Source: Bryobacteraceae bacterium
GTDB lineage: Bacteria; Acidobacteriota; Terriglobia; Bryobacterales; Bryobacteraceae
Direction of reading: 5' to 3'
DNA: 64,000 bases
Assembly (NCBI GenBank): GCA_019748195.1
Contig: JAIEPW010000021.1
Location: 1 to 64,000, forward strand
The position numbers and the translations under genes were made by a program. Below the pieces are notes generated by a model. That model was not told the DNA's origin, ran no database searches, and saw only the letters and a program-made list of their open reading frames with translations. Positions 31,039 through 40,105 of this stretch are shown here, in pieces (within the stretch, counting starts at the first letter, position 1; each line of letters begins with the position of its first letter).

Positions 31039-33756
31039 TCAGCTCTCCAGCAACTCCTCGAGTGCGATCTTCCGTCCGCCTAGAGCCCATAGGAACGCCG
31101 CCGCAGCCAGAAGCGCGGTCAGAACCGTGACGATCAGCGACGGTGTGCCGTACCACTTGGAAACCTCCCAGGTGGTGACGAAGAGCGTCAGCACCGTTCC
31201 GGCGAAAGTGGCTGAGATCACCGCCAGCAGCCCGAAGCGGAACAGCAGGAACAGCAGGAGACCGAACTGCATCAGCGCGACCGCGGCCACCAGCCAGGGC
31301 ATGGTGGATCCGGCGACGCTGACTCCGACGAAAATCGCGAGGTAAAGGGCCCCGGCGATCCACTCCTTCCGGAACACGGCTCGCAGGAGGAACAGCAGGA
31401 ACAGAATTGCCATGGAGGTCTGCACCGACGAATTCACGGCGCCCAGGATCAGCCCGAAAGTCGTGACCGGCCCGCGGAACACGGCGACCTCCACCCATTC
31501 GGGAATCGATCCCAGCCGGATGGAGAGAAGAACGCGAAGCTGAGACACGATAACAATACTGACGCCGGCGGCGATGCCGAGAAGAAGGTGGCTGGCGACC
31601 AGCGGGTCGCGGACGCCGCCTGACAGCAGGCGGCTCCAGGAGATCAAGGTGCGCGGCCAGCGCCGCCGTACGTAAGGCTCCAGGGCAAGATACAAGCCGA
31701 ATACGTAGCCCGCGATGACGCATCCGAAACCAATGGCGGCCTGGAACGAGTTCCAGGTGTTCGGCGTCAACCGCCCCTGAAACTGAATGCACAGCCAGGT
31801 AAGGAAACCCACGAGGCCGAGCGCCAGCCCCAGCCGCCGGGCGCCCCGCAGGTCGCCTCGCCCCCGAGCCCAATTGCGGTAAGCGAGCACGCCTCCGACC
31901 AGTAGAATCGACCCCAGCATGGAGAACTGAAAATATCGCTGCGCGATCTCGCCCGGGGTCGAGGCGGCCGCTTCCATTCGCGTGGGACGATCCCACGGAT
32001 ACAGCGCGGCAAAGTAGACGGGCCGGCCTCGCCAGGAAGCCGCCTCGTAGCGGACCTCGATGTCGGGCGCCGTGGGCAGCCTGCGGGTCCACGCGGCGCG
32101 GTGGTCGGATGCGACCAGCGGAACCCACTTCGGCTCCACGGGTTTCAGTTGCGCGATGTCCTGCCCGGCGAGTTCCAGCAGCAGCTTCCAATCGCCGGGT
32201 TGCCTGTTGTCCGGTGTCTCATCAATCTGCGACGGAACGGCGAGAAAGGATTGCAGCCGGCCCCTCGGGTCCACTTGAAGATTCACCATCCCGGAGATGG
32301 TGGGCGGCGGGTCTGAATAACTGGGGCCGGAAGCGATCCGGTACGGATCCAGGACCCGCGGGCTCTGCCGGTACCAGAAGATCACCGGGGGCGGGTCCCC
32401 CGCTGCCAGGATCTGGCGTCGTTTCTCCGGAGTGAAGTTGCGGTCCAGGTAAGTGGTGAACTCAGTGTCCACCATGAAGCTGCTGGCGCTATCCCGGGGC
32501 GGATTGCCGTATCCGAGCTTCTGCGCGATCTCCAGAGCCTTCTCCTCGAGCACATCGGGGGATTCGCGAAGGTGCGCATACTCGAGCAGGGTGGTGTGGG
32601 ACGAAAGATAGAGGTTAGCTCCCAGCCCGCCCAGGGCGCCGAGCAGGAGCACCATCAGGACGCGCACGCTGAAGCCCGAGTGCTTCCCCGCCGCGGCCAC
32701 CAGTTCCGGGGACGGAGTCTCCCCGGCGGCGAGGGCGGCGGCCAGCGGATCTCCGCCCGGCAGCGCGGCGGCAACCGCCAGGGCTCCGCCGGGCCGCTTC
32801 TTCGGATCCGGATCCAGGCACCGCTCGATGGCGCGCTCCACCGCGGCGTCGATGCCTCCGACGATGGAAGAGATGCTGACCGGTGTCGCCTGCGACTGCA
32901 TTCGCTGCAAGTCCGCCAGCGTATCGGCCTGATAGGCGCGCCGCCCGGTGAAGATCTCGTACAGCACCAGGCCGAGTGAGTAGATATCGCTGCGCGCGGA
33001 AACTTCCTTGCCGGCAAGCTGCTCGGGCGCCATGTACGCCGGGGTCCCGCTGCGGATTTCCGCGCCCTCGATGGTCCCCGCGATTCCTGCCAGACCGAAG
33101 TCCGTGATCAGGACATTGCCCTGGCCATCGAGCATGATGTTGCCGGGCTTCAGGTCCCGGTGCAGGACGCCCTTGTCGTGCGCCGCCGCAAGTCCGGCGC
33201 ACAGCTTGCGAGCGATCTCCAGCGCCTTATCCTGCGGCACGCGGCCGATGCGCCGCAGCAATTTGCCCAAGTCCTCGCCGTCCACGTATTCCATGGAGAG
33301 GAACGGCATACCGTCGATCTCGCCGATGTCGTAGACACGGCAAACGTTGGGGTGCGAGACCTGGCGCGCGATCCGCACCTCGTTCAGAAACCGGTCCAGA
33401 AACCCGCGATCCGCCGCTGCCTCACCCAGTAGGAATTTCAGCGCCACGGACTGGTCGAGTTTCAGGTCGATGGCGCGGTACACCTCGCCCATGCCCCCCT
33501 GGCCGAGTAATTCGATGATCTTGTATCGCTCCCCCAGGATCACGCCCGCTTCAAACCGGCCTTCATGGACGGACTTTGCGCCCTGCGACACCTGCGACCG
33601 GAAGCGCGAGGACGGCAGCGATGCCTTCGGAGCGACGAATTGCGTCGGCAGTTGCGAGGCGGGCGAGCGCGAATCCGCCGCGAGCGGCGTCGCGCAGTTG
33701 CCGCAAAAGCGGCTGGTGGTGGAGTTCTGGCTACCGCAACTCGGACAGGAGGTCAT
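31039..33756 (-). CDS. Membrane Ser/Thr protein kinase with N-terminal zinc ribbon and polytopic C-terminus
   Basis: A 905-residue protein. Residues 4-22 are a zinc ribbon (CPSC...CGNC). The kinase domain (about 78-340) is complete: glycine loop GQGGMGEVY (85-93), Lys107 (ALKFL), HRDLKPGN (Asp201), DFG (219-221) and APE (243-245). A membrane helix at about 362-384 leads to an extracytoplasmic segment of roughly 220 residues, and the last 290 residues contain about seven to nine hydrophobic helices of unknown fold. Hanks-type kinases phosphorylate cytoplasmic proteins in response to envelope signals; here sensing probably resides in the outer and membrane parts. The gene follows the radical SAM gene by 29 nt on the same strand. 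Confidence 0.92.
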   Translation of the reverse strand: MTSCPSCGSQNSTTSRFCGNCATPLAADSRSPASQLPTQFVAPKASLPSSRFRSQVSQGAKSVHEGRFEAGVILGERYKIIELLGQGGMGEVYRAIDLKLDQSVALKFLLGEAAADRGFLDRFLNEVRIARQVSHPNVCRVYDIGEIDGMPFLSMEYVDGEDLGKLLRRIGRVPQDKALEIARKLCAGLAAAHDKGVLHRDLKPGNIMLDGQGNVLITDFGLAGIAGTIEGAEIRSGTPAYMAPEQLAGKEVSARSDIYSLGLVLYEIFTGRRAYQADTLADLQRMQSQATPVSISSIVGGIDAAVERAIERCLDPDPKKRPGGALAVAAALPGGDPLAAALAAGETPSPELVAAAGKHSGFSVRVLMVLLLGALGGLGANLYLSSHTTLLEYAHLRESPDVLEEKALEIAQKLGYGNPPRDSASSFMVDTEFTTYLDRNFTPEKRRQILAAGDPPPVIFWYRQSPRVLDPYRIASGPSYSDPPPTISGMVNLQVDPRGRLQSFLAVPSQIDETPDNRQPGDWKLLLELAGQDIAQLKPVEPKWVPLVASDHRAAWTRRLPTAPDIEVRYEAASWRGRPVYFAALYPWDRPTRMEAAASTPGEIAQRYFQFSMLGSILLVGGVLAYRNWARGRGDLRGARRLGLALGLVGFLTWLCIQFQGRLTPNTWNSFQAAIGFGCVIAGYVFGLYLALEPYVRRRWPRTLISWSRLLSGGVRDPLVASHLLLGIAAGVSIVIVSQLRVLLSIRLGSIPEWVEVAVFRGPVTTFGLILGAVNSSVQTSMAILFLLFLLRAVFRKEWIAGALYLAIFVGVSVAGSTMPWLVAAVALMQFGLLLFLLFRFGLLAVISATFAGTVLTLFVTTWEVSKWYGTPSLIVTVLTALLAAAAFLWALGGRKIALEELLES

Positions 33757-33785
33757 TTTTGCGCCGGTTCAATCCGCACCAGATC

Positions 33786-34829
33786 TTAGCGCCGTCCCCC
33801 GCCGGCCACTGGCCGGGGCGGCCGCAGAAGCGTCCGGGGGAGCTTCGCCAAATACGTCAGCCGTTCGATGACCGGCAAAGCCTTGCGGACCCATTTTCCG
33901 TGAAACAGCAAACTGCCCGCCACCAGCATGGGATGAGGAATCGTCGTGAAACACCGCGAGCAGACGTCGATCTCGCCCGCCCGCTTCCGCGCGTGCAACT
34001 CGCGCATCCGCTGCATGGGCGGCGAATTGAAGATCTCGGCCAGGCTTTGCGTCCCGATGTTTCCCACCGGAGCCCCGTTCAGCATGTAGCTTTGGCAGCA
34101 CGGGTACACGTCGCCGGAATGCTTCACATACATCGCGCCGCGCCACAGATAATGGCAGGGGTGATTCCAATCGCTCGCCGGATGCGCGGCGCCGGGCTGC
34201 ATCAGGTTGGTTTCATCGGCCTTCAAGCGAACCTGATCCACGCCGGGAATGCCGCTCCAGAATTTCTGGAAGTCGGCGATCTCATGCGCGTTGCCGTCCA
34301 TCACCACCATCTGCACCACCACCTGGACCTTGGCCGCCCGTTCATGCTTCATCCGCGCGAACCGGACGAAGTTGTCGCGAACCTTCTCGAACTTCGCGCC
34401 CTTGCGGTAGTACTCGAAGGACTCTTTCGAAAAGCCGTCGAAGCTCAGGGTGATGTGCTCCAGGGAGCTGTTCAGGATGCGGCCGGAGGCCTCTTCGTCC
34501 AGCAGCGTGCCGTTGGTGGAGAGCAGCGTGGAAATGCCGTGCTTCTCGCAATACTCGATCCGGTCGAAGATCTTCGGATCCAGAAACGGCTCACCCAGCC
34601 CGATCAGCATCATGTGCTCGCCGGTGGACCCGGCTTGCTCCACCAGCCGCGTGAAGATCTCGTCCGCCATGTCTTCCTTGGGCTGTTTATGGGTTTCGCG
34701 CGGGCACATCGGGCAGTACAGGTTGCACTTGGCCGTGGTTTCGACGATGTACTCCACCGGCAGCGCTTTCAGGTCGTGGCGCTTCAGCAGATACCCGGCC
34801 AGCAATTTCCACCGATTGAAGACGCGCAT
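33786..34829 (-). CDS. Radical SAM protein with SPASM-type C-terminus
   Basis: A 347-residue iron-sulfur enzyme. The S-adenosylmethionine cluster motif C-x3-C-x2-C is CNLYCPMC near residue 35, followed by the TIM-barrel motifs. The C-terminal cysteines (VYPCCQS and IDVCSRCF) match a SPASM/twitch auxiliary cluster, typical of enzymes that modify peptides or proteins. No candidate precursor peptide gene was found next to it, so its substrate is unknown. It is transcribed with the downstream Ser/Thr kinase and diverges from the photolyase. Confidence 0.9.
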   Translation of the reverse strand: MRVFNRWKLLAGYLLKRHDLKALPVEYIVETTAKCNLYCPMCPRETHKQPKEDMADEIFTRLVEQAGSTGEHMMLIGLGEPFLDPKIFDRIEYCEKHGISTLLSTNGTLLDEEASGRILNSSLEHITLSFDGFSKESFEYYRKGAKFEKVRDNFVRFARMKHERAAKVQVVVQMVVMDGNAHEIADFQKFWSGIPGVDQVRLKADETNLMQPGAAHPASDWNHPCHYLWRGAMYVKHSGDVYPCCQSYMLNGAPVGNIGTQSLAEIFNSPPMQRMRELHARKRAGEIDVCSRCFTTIPHPMLVAGSLLFHGKWVRKALPVIERLTYLAKLPRTLLRPPRPVAGGGRR

Positions 34830-34881
34830 GGGAAGGAATCATTCATTGTATCCCGCCCGGTTGCGCGGCATCACATCAAGC

Positions 34882-36297
34882 GTGGAAGCTCGCGTCCGGA
34901 AATTGAACGCCGAAGCCCCGCGGCAAGAATCCAAATACGTCCTTTACTGGACCCAGATGAACCGGCGCACAACCGGCAATCACGCGCTGGAGTACGCGGC
35001 GCATCTGGCCAACGCCCACGCAGTCCCCCTTCTGGTGTACGAAGCGGTGACGTGCTCCTATCCGCACGCCAACGATCGGTTTCACACCTTCCTGCTGGAG
35101 GGCGTTCCGGAGATGAGCCGGAGGCTGCGGAAGCGCGGCATTGGATATGTGTTTTACCTGCGCCGCCGCAGGAGCGACCCGAATGACGTGCTGTACCGCC
35201 TGGCGCGCGAGGCCGCCGCGGTGGTCACCGACGATTACCCAACCTTCGTCGCGCGCGCCCACAATGCCTCCGTACCTGCCAGGCTCGATGTCCCCTACTT
35301 CGCCGTCGATTCGAGCTGCGTGATTCCCGCGAGCCTGCTCCCCAAGAGGGAGTACGCCGCCTACACCATCCGCCCGAAGATCCACAGGCTTCTGGGGGAA
35401 CACCTGCGGCCGGTCGAGGAAGTCGCGCTGGAGCGTCGCTACACGGATGCCCCGCCGTCGTTCCACACCGAAGTGACCGATTCCAACATCGCCGGGCTGG
35501 TGGCGTCATGCGAAATCGATCATGGGGTGGCTCCATCCACATCGTTTCGCGGCGGAATGCCGGAGGCCGAGGCGCGGCTTGATGAATTCGTGAAGAATCG
35601 CCTGCGGCGCTACGGTCAGGACCGCAACGAGCCTTCCGCGCGCGCGACCTCCGGGCTCAGCCCGTACCTTCACTTCGGGCACATCTCCTCCATGCACGCC
35701 GCGCTCCGGGCCAAGGACTTCGCCGAGGAGCACGGCATCGCAGCCGAGGAGTTCCTGGAGGAGCTGATCGTGCGCCGCGAACTCGCGTTCAACTTCGCGC
35801 GGCACGCAGCCGACCTGGAATCCTTCGCCAACCTCCCCAACTGGGCGATCGCCACCTTGGAGAAGCACGATTCCGATGAGCGCGACCCGGTGTATGATTG
35901 CGAGCAGTTGGAGAGCGCCCGGACCTACGACGCGCTCTGGAACGCGACGCAAAAAGAGCTGCTGCTGCGCGGCAAGATTCACGGCTATTACCGCATGTAT
36001 TGGGGCAAGAAGATCATCGAGTGGTCCCGCACCCATCGCGAGGCGCTGCGCACCATGATTCACCTTCATGACCGCTATGCGCTGGACGGCCGCGATCCGA
36101 ACACCTACACCAACGTGCTGTGGTGCTTCGGGCTCCATGATCGCCCGTGGTTCGAGCGGCCGGTTTTCGGCGTGGTGCGCTACATGTCGCTCGAGGGGAT
36201 GAAGCGCAAGACCGATGTGACCGCCTATCTCCGCGAGATCGACTACCTGGAGCTCACCGGCAAGGATCCGTTCCGGCCGGCGGAGGCCAGGGCATGA
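34882..36297 (+). CDS. Class II CPD photolyase
   Basis: About 471 residues. The N-terminal Rossmann domain (YVLYWTQMNRRTTGNHALEYA), YVFYLRRRRSDPN and the FAD-binding half with TSGLSPYLHFGHIS, LEELIVRRELAFNFA and YYRMYWGKKIIEW are diagnostic of class II deoxyribodipyrimidine photolyases, which use FADH- and blue light to split UV-induced cyclobutane dimers. The start is uncertain: a GTG at 34882 is the first reasonable start after the divergent radical SAM gene, but it has no clear ribosome-binding site; a TTG at 34900 is an alternative. The stop overlaps the next gene by 4 nt. Confidence 0.93.
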   Translation: MEARVRKLNAEAPRQESKYVLYWTQMNRRTTGNHALEYAAHLANAHAVPLLVYEAVTCSYPHANDRFHTFLLEGVPEMSRRLRKRGIGYVFYLRRRRSDPNDVLYRLAREAAAVVTDDYPTFVARAHNASVPARLDVPYFAVDSSCVIPASLLPKREYAAYTIRPKIHRLLGEHLRPVEEVALERRYTDAPPSFHTEVTDSNIAGLVASCEIDHGVAPSTSFRGGMPEAEARLDEFVKNRLRRYGQDRNEPSARATSGLSPYLHFGHISSMHAALRAKDFAEEHGIAAEEFLEELIVRRELAFNFARHAADLESFANLPNWAIATLEKHDSDERDPVYDCEQLESARTYDALWNATQKELLLRGKIHGYYRMYWGKKIIEWSRTHREALRTMIHLHDRYALDGRDPNTYTNVLWCFGLHDRPWFERPVFGVVRYMSLEGMKRKTDVTAYLREIDYLELTGKDPFRPAEARA

Positions 36298-37181
36298 ACA
36301 TTACGTTGACCGGGGCGTCCGGCTTTATCGGCAATCAACTGATCGCGCGGCTGCGGGCCCGGGGACACACCCCGCGCGCGCTGGGCCGCCGGACGATCCC
36401 CGGCGTGGCGACATCGGTCTGGGATTCGCAGAAGGCGGCCGCGCCGCTCGAGGGCCTCGAAGGGGCTGATGCGGTGATCCACCTGGCCGGAGAGCCGGTG
36501 GCGCAGCGTTGGACGGACGACGCCAAGCGCCGCATCCGGGACAGCCGCGTCGCCGGAACGCGAAACCTGCTGGAGGGGATCGCCGGCCTGCAGACCCGGC
36601 CTCGCGTGCTGATCAGCGCGTCGGCCGTCGGCATCTACGGGTCGCGAGGCGACGAACGGATCACCGAACACTCCGCGCCCGGTCACGGCTTCCTGGAGGA
36701 CCTCTGCGTGGAATGGGAATCGGAAGCCGGCAAGGCCGCCGCGTTGGGTATGCGCGTGGTGAAAATCCGCATCGGCATCGTGCTGGGCCCGAACGGCGGC
36801 GCGCTGGAGCAGATGCTGCCGCCGTTCCGTCTCGGCATCGGCGGACCGCTGGGGTCCGGCAAGCAATGGATGGCTTGGATCCACCGCGATGATCTGGTGG
36901 AGATGATGATCTTTGCGCTGGAGAACGATCGCGTGCACGGCATACTGAACGGCGCCGCGCCCAACCCGGTAACCAACCGCGAGTTCACTCGGGAACTGGC
37001 GCGGGTGGTGCGCCGCCCGGCGATCTTCCCGGTCCCGGCGATCGCCCTCCGGGCTCTCTACGGCGAGATGTCCGGCATCCTGCTGGCGAGCCAGCGCGTG
37101 GTTCCGGAAGCGGCGCTCGCCTGCGGCTTCACTTTCCAGTTTCGCGAGCTTGGTCCGGCGCTGCGGGACGTAGTGCGGTAA
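36294..37181 (+). CDS. TIGR01777 family SDR-type epimerase-like protein (YfcH-like)
   Basis: A 295-residue extended short-chain dehydrogenase/reductase-fold protein. The NAD(P)-binding GASGFIG motif is at residues 7-13, and the family markers HLAGEPVAQRWT, SASAVGIYG and WIHRDD are present; the C-terminal DUF1731-like tail (ALYGEMSGILLASQRV) is intact. The biochemical role of the family is not settled; members are often linked to cell division or envelope genes. It is translationally coupled to the photolyase (ATGA). Its last 53 nt overlap the 3' end of the convergent tsaE gene. Confidence 0.9.
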   Translation: MNITLTGASGFIGNQLIARLRARGHTPRALGRRTIPGVATSVWDSQKAAAPLEGLEGADAVIHLAGEPVAQRWTDDAKRRIRDSRVAGTRNLLEGIAGLQTRPRVLISASAVGIYGSRGDERITEHSAPGHGFLEDLCVEWESEAGKAAALGMRVVKIRIGIVLGPNGGALEQMLPPFRLGIGGPLGSGKQWMAWIHRDDLVEMMIFALENDRVHGILNGAAPNPVTNREFTRELARVVRRPAIFPVPAIALRALYGEMSGILLASQRVVPEAALACGFTFQFRELGPALRDVVR

Positions 37182-37590
37182 CCTGGATCGCGCGGCGATC
37201 CTGACCGGCGGACTCCAACTCGATCCGCACGGAATTCGCCGGCATCAATTCCGGGAAGCGCTCCCCCCACTCGATCAGCACCAGGCGCGCATGATCGAAA
37301 ATGTCATCCAGTCCCAGCGTCTCCACCTCCGCGCGCGTATCCAGGCGATACAGGTCGATGTGATAAACGCCTTCGGCGTATTCGTGAATCAGCGTAAAGG
37401 TCGGGCTGGAGATCTCCTCCGCGGGAAGGTGAATCCAGCCCTGGAGGATGCCCTTGGCGAGCGTGGTTTTCCCGGCGCCCAGGTTGCCGGTGAGCAGCAC
37501 GACGGAACCTTCCGGAAGTCTGGCGGCCAGCCGTTCCCCCAGTGCGATCGTCTCTTCCTCGGACGCGGTTTCAAACCGCTCTGCATTCAC
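37129..37590 (-). CDS. tsaE: tRNA threonylcarbamoyladenosine biosynthesis ATPase
   Basis: A 153-residue P-loop protein needed with TsaB, TsaC and TsaD to make the t6A modification at position 37 of ANN-decoding tRNAs. Walker A is GNLGAGKTTLAKG (about 35-47); SSPTFTLIHEY, HIDLYRL and LIEWGERF are family motifs. The GTG start at 37590 has GGAGG 6 nt upstream; it overlaps the end of nnr by 20 nt. Adjacency of tsaE (yjeE) and nnr (yjeF) is a long-known arrangement. About 20 basic/polar residues extend beyond the usual C-terminus, over the convergent gene's end. Confidence 0.95.
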   Translation of the reverse strand: MNAERFETASEEETIALGERLAARLPEGSVVLLTGNLGAGKTTLAKGILQGWIHLPAEEISSPTFTLIHEYAEGVYHIDLYRLDTRAEVETLGLDDIFDHARLVLIEWGERFPELMPANSVRIELESAGQDRRAIQVTALRPAAPDQARETGK

Positions 37591-39094
37591 GCATCGCCTC
37601 CGGCAAGGTTTGGAACACGTCGGTAGCCAGCAGACACTTGTCGCCCCAGCGCTCCGTCGCCAGATCGGCCGATCTGCCGTGCAGCCAGACCGCCGCGCGC
37701 ACTGCCAGCGGGGCTTGCTCCGGAAACTGCGCCACCAGCCCGGCGATCAGCCCGGTGAGCACATCGCCCGATCCGCCCTTCGCCATCGCCGGCCCGCCGG
37801 TGGGATTGATGGCTACGCGGCCGCCGGGAAACGCCAGCACGGTTCGATAGCCCTTCAGCACGACGATCGCTCCGCTCTGAGCAGCGAAGGCTCGCGCCGC
37901 GCCGACGCGGTCAGCCTGGATCGCATCCACCGGCGCGCCCGTCAATCGCGACATTTCGCCGGGATGCGGCGTGAGCACCCGCAGGCGGCCGCGCGCTTCG
38001 AGTCCGCCGTGGGCCAGCGCATTCAGCGCATCCGCGTCGATCACCAGCGGCAGTTCACTTTCCTCCACCAGCCGCCGCGTGATATCCACGGTCTGGTGAT
38101 GCGTCCCGAGGCCCGGCCCGATCGCCACCACGGATTTGCGCTGGAACAAAGTGTTCAGCGTCGCCAGGCTGAGCCAGGAGATGCCGCCCGTGTCCGTCTC
38201 CTCCAGCGCTTCGGTCATCAGCTCCGGCGCATGGGCGGTAATGGAGTTCAGCAGCGAACGCGGCGCCGCCACGGTCGTCAGGCCGGCGCCGGCGCGCAAC
38301 GCGGCGATCCCCGCCATCGCCGCCGCCCCGCTTTTTCCCCGCGACCCGCCAATCACCAGCACGTGACCGTAGCCGCCCTTGTGTGAGTCCCGCCGGCGCG
38401 GCTGAAACAGGCCGGCGAAATCTCGAGCTTCGCTCAGCTCCGCTGTTGCTTCGGCCAACAACTCAGCCGGACTGCCCACCGGACACACCACGATCTCGCC
38501 GGTGTAGTCGCAGTTCGGCGGCAGCACCATGCCCAACTTCGGCGCCGTGAAGGTAACCGTGCAGGAGGCGCGCACGTGTTCGCCGGGACTGGATCCGGAG
38601 TCGCTGGACATGCCGGAGGGAATATCCACCGCGACGATCGCCGCGTGGGGAAATCCGCGGTTGATCTCGCCAATCCACCGCGACGCGCCCGGCGAAGGCG
38701 GTCCGCTCAAACCGGTTCCCAGGAGGGCGTCCACGACGATCCCTGCGTCTCGCGCTTCGTCCGGGATCTCCTGGCGAATCTCTCCGCCGCTTTCCAACAG
38801 GCGCGAGTAATTCACCGCGGCGTCTCCCCGCAATTCGCCTGGATCGGCCGCCAGCACCACGGCCGGCCGCAGCCCGCGCGCCCGCAACAGGCGCGCCGCG
38901 GCCAAGCCGTCGCCGCCGTTGTTGCCTTTCCCGCAGACGATCACCATCCGCCGCGGCGCGGTGTCATCGAAACGGGTCGTCAGAAAGTCAGCCAGACCGG
39001 AAGCGGCGTTCTCCATCAAGGTCAGGCCCGGCGTCCCCAACTCGATGGTGCGGCGATCCACCTCGCGCATTTCCGCGGCGGTCAGCACCTTCAA
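37571..39094 (-). CDS. nnr: Bifunctional NAD(P)H-hydrate epimerase / ADP-dependent dehydratase
   Basis: A 507-residue metabolite-repair enzyme. The N-terminal epimerase (YjeF_N, about 1-215) has GKGNNGGDGLAAAR and the C-terminal ribokinase-like dehydratase (about 225-500) has GGSRGKSGAAAMAG, TPHPGEMSRL and GGSGDVLTG. Together they rescue hydrated NADH and NADPH. The frame runs far upstream, but family alignment (KVLTAAEMREVDR at the N-terminus) fixes the start at a TTG at 39094, which overlaps the stop of the channel gene as TTGA. The same strand continues into tsaE. Confidence 0.95.
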   Translation of the reverse strand: MKVLTAAEMREVDRRTIELGTPGLTLMENAASGLADFLTTRFDDTAPRRMVIVCGKGNNGGDGLAAARLLRARGLRPAVVLAADPGELRGDAAVNYSRLLESGGEIRQEIPDEARDAGIVVDALLGTGLSGPPSPGASRWIGEINRGFPHAAIVAVDIPSGMSSDSGSSPGEHVRASCTVTFTAPKLGMVLPPNCDYTGEIVVCPVGSPAELLAEATAELSEARDFAGLFQPRRRDSHKGGYGHVLVIGGSRGKSGAAAMAGIAALRAGAGLTTVAAPRSLLNSITAHAPELMTEALEETDTGGISWLSLATLNTLFQRKSVVAIGPGLGTHHQTVDITRRLVEESELPLVIDADALNALAHGGLEARGRLRVLTPHPGEMSRLTGAPVDAIQADRVGAARAFAAQSGAIVVLKGYRTVLAFPGGRVAINPTGGPAMAKGGSGDVLTGLIAGLVAQFPEQAPLAVRAAVWLHGRSADLATERWGDKCLLATDVFQTLPEAMRECRAV

Positions 39095-40095
39095 GGACGC
39101 ACCTCGAACAGCCGCTCGAGCTTGCGCAGACCCTCGCGCTGTCCCATCACGATCAGGAAGTCGCCGCCGCCCACCGTGGCGTCGGGCAACGGGCTCAGCT
39201 CCATGTTGCCGCTGCCGCGGCGGATCGCCAGCACGATCACGCCATGCTCCCGCCGCAACTGCATCTCCTCGATGGTGCGGCCGGCGAGCGAACTGGTCTC
39301 CGACACCCGCACCTGCTCGATGCCCACGTCGCCGAAGTTGGTGGTGAATTCCAGAAACTGCTGCACATGAGGCCGGATCAGCGCCTGCGCCATGCGATGC
39401 CCGGTGATGTTGTACGGCGCGTATACGAAATCGGCGCCCGCGCGGCGCATCTTCTGCTCGGATTCCTCTTCGGCGACGCGAGCGGAAAGCTGCAGCTTCG
39501 CGTTCAGCGTTCTTGCCGACAGCGTTACGAATACATTGTCGGCGTCCGAGGCCAGCGTGGCCACCAGGCCGCGGGCGCGCTCGATCCCCGCCTCGCGCAG
39601 GCTTTCGTCCCGCGTGGCATCCGCGTGGATCGCCAGCATCCCGGCGCGCTGCGCGCGCTCCACGCGCTCCGGATTGCTGTCCACCACCAGGAACGGCACG
39701 CCCGCGCGGCGCAGTTCCTCCGCGGCGCCGCGGCCCACGCGGCCGAACCCGCACACAATGTAATGGTCCCGCAGCTTGTCGATCATGTTCCTGATGCGCC
39801 GCTTTCCGAAAAACTGATTCAGTTCCAGCTCGATCGCCGTCTGCGTCATCGCGCCGATGGCGAGAAACAAAGTCGAAACGCCGATCAGCAAATAGAATAT
39901 GTTGAACGCGCGGCCCGCCGCTGACAGCGGGCGCACTTCGTAGTAGCCCACCGTGGTGATCGTGATCACCGCCATGTAGAACGCGTCGAAGAGCGGATAG
40001 CCCTCCACGATCACGTACCCGGCGGTGCCGATCGCCAGGGAAACGGACACCGCCGCCGCGACCACGGCCAGGCGGCGAAGAATGTTGTTCCCCAT
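39091..40095 (-). CDS. Two-TM potassium channel-like protein with RCK domains and GYYE filter
   Basis: A 334-residue membrane protein: TM1 (about 9-29), pore helix and filter (about 36-54), TM2 (about 63-85), a TrkA-N/RCK Rossmann domain (about 112-230; VCGFGRVGRG) and a TrkA-C domain (about 250-334). This is the layout of MthK-type ligand-gated potassium channels. The selectivity filter reads TVGYYE instead of the canonical TVGYGD: the second filter glycine is replaced by Tyr and the Asp by Glu. It may conduct with altered selectivity. The ATG start is 10 nt after the RsbU-like gene. Confidence 0.88.
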   Translation of the reverse strand: MGNNILRRLAVVAAAVSVSLAIGTAGYVIVEGYPLFDAFYMAVITITTVGYYEVRPLSAAGRAFNIFYLLIGVSTLFLAIGAMTQTAIELELNQFFGKRRIRNMIDKLRDHYIVCGFGRVGRGAAEELRRAGVPFLVVDSNPERVERAQRAGMLAIHADATRDESLREAGIERARGLVATLASDADNVFVTLSARTLNAKLQLSARVAEEESEQKMRRAGADFVYAPYNITGHRMAQALIRPHVQQFLEFTTNFGDVGIEQVRVSETSSLAGRTIEEMQLRREHGVIVLAIRRGSGNMELSPLPDATVGGGDFLIVMGQREGLRKLERLFEVRP

Positions 40096-40105
40096 GACGG
40101 CTCTT

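Noticed and set aside
37571-39754. A 727-codon frame extending nnr upstream into the channel gene
   Set aside because: The extension is antiframe sequence of the channel gene; family alignment starts nnr at the TTG at 39094.
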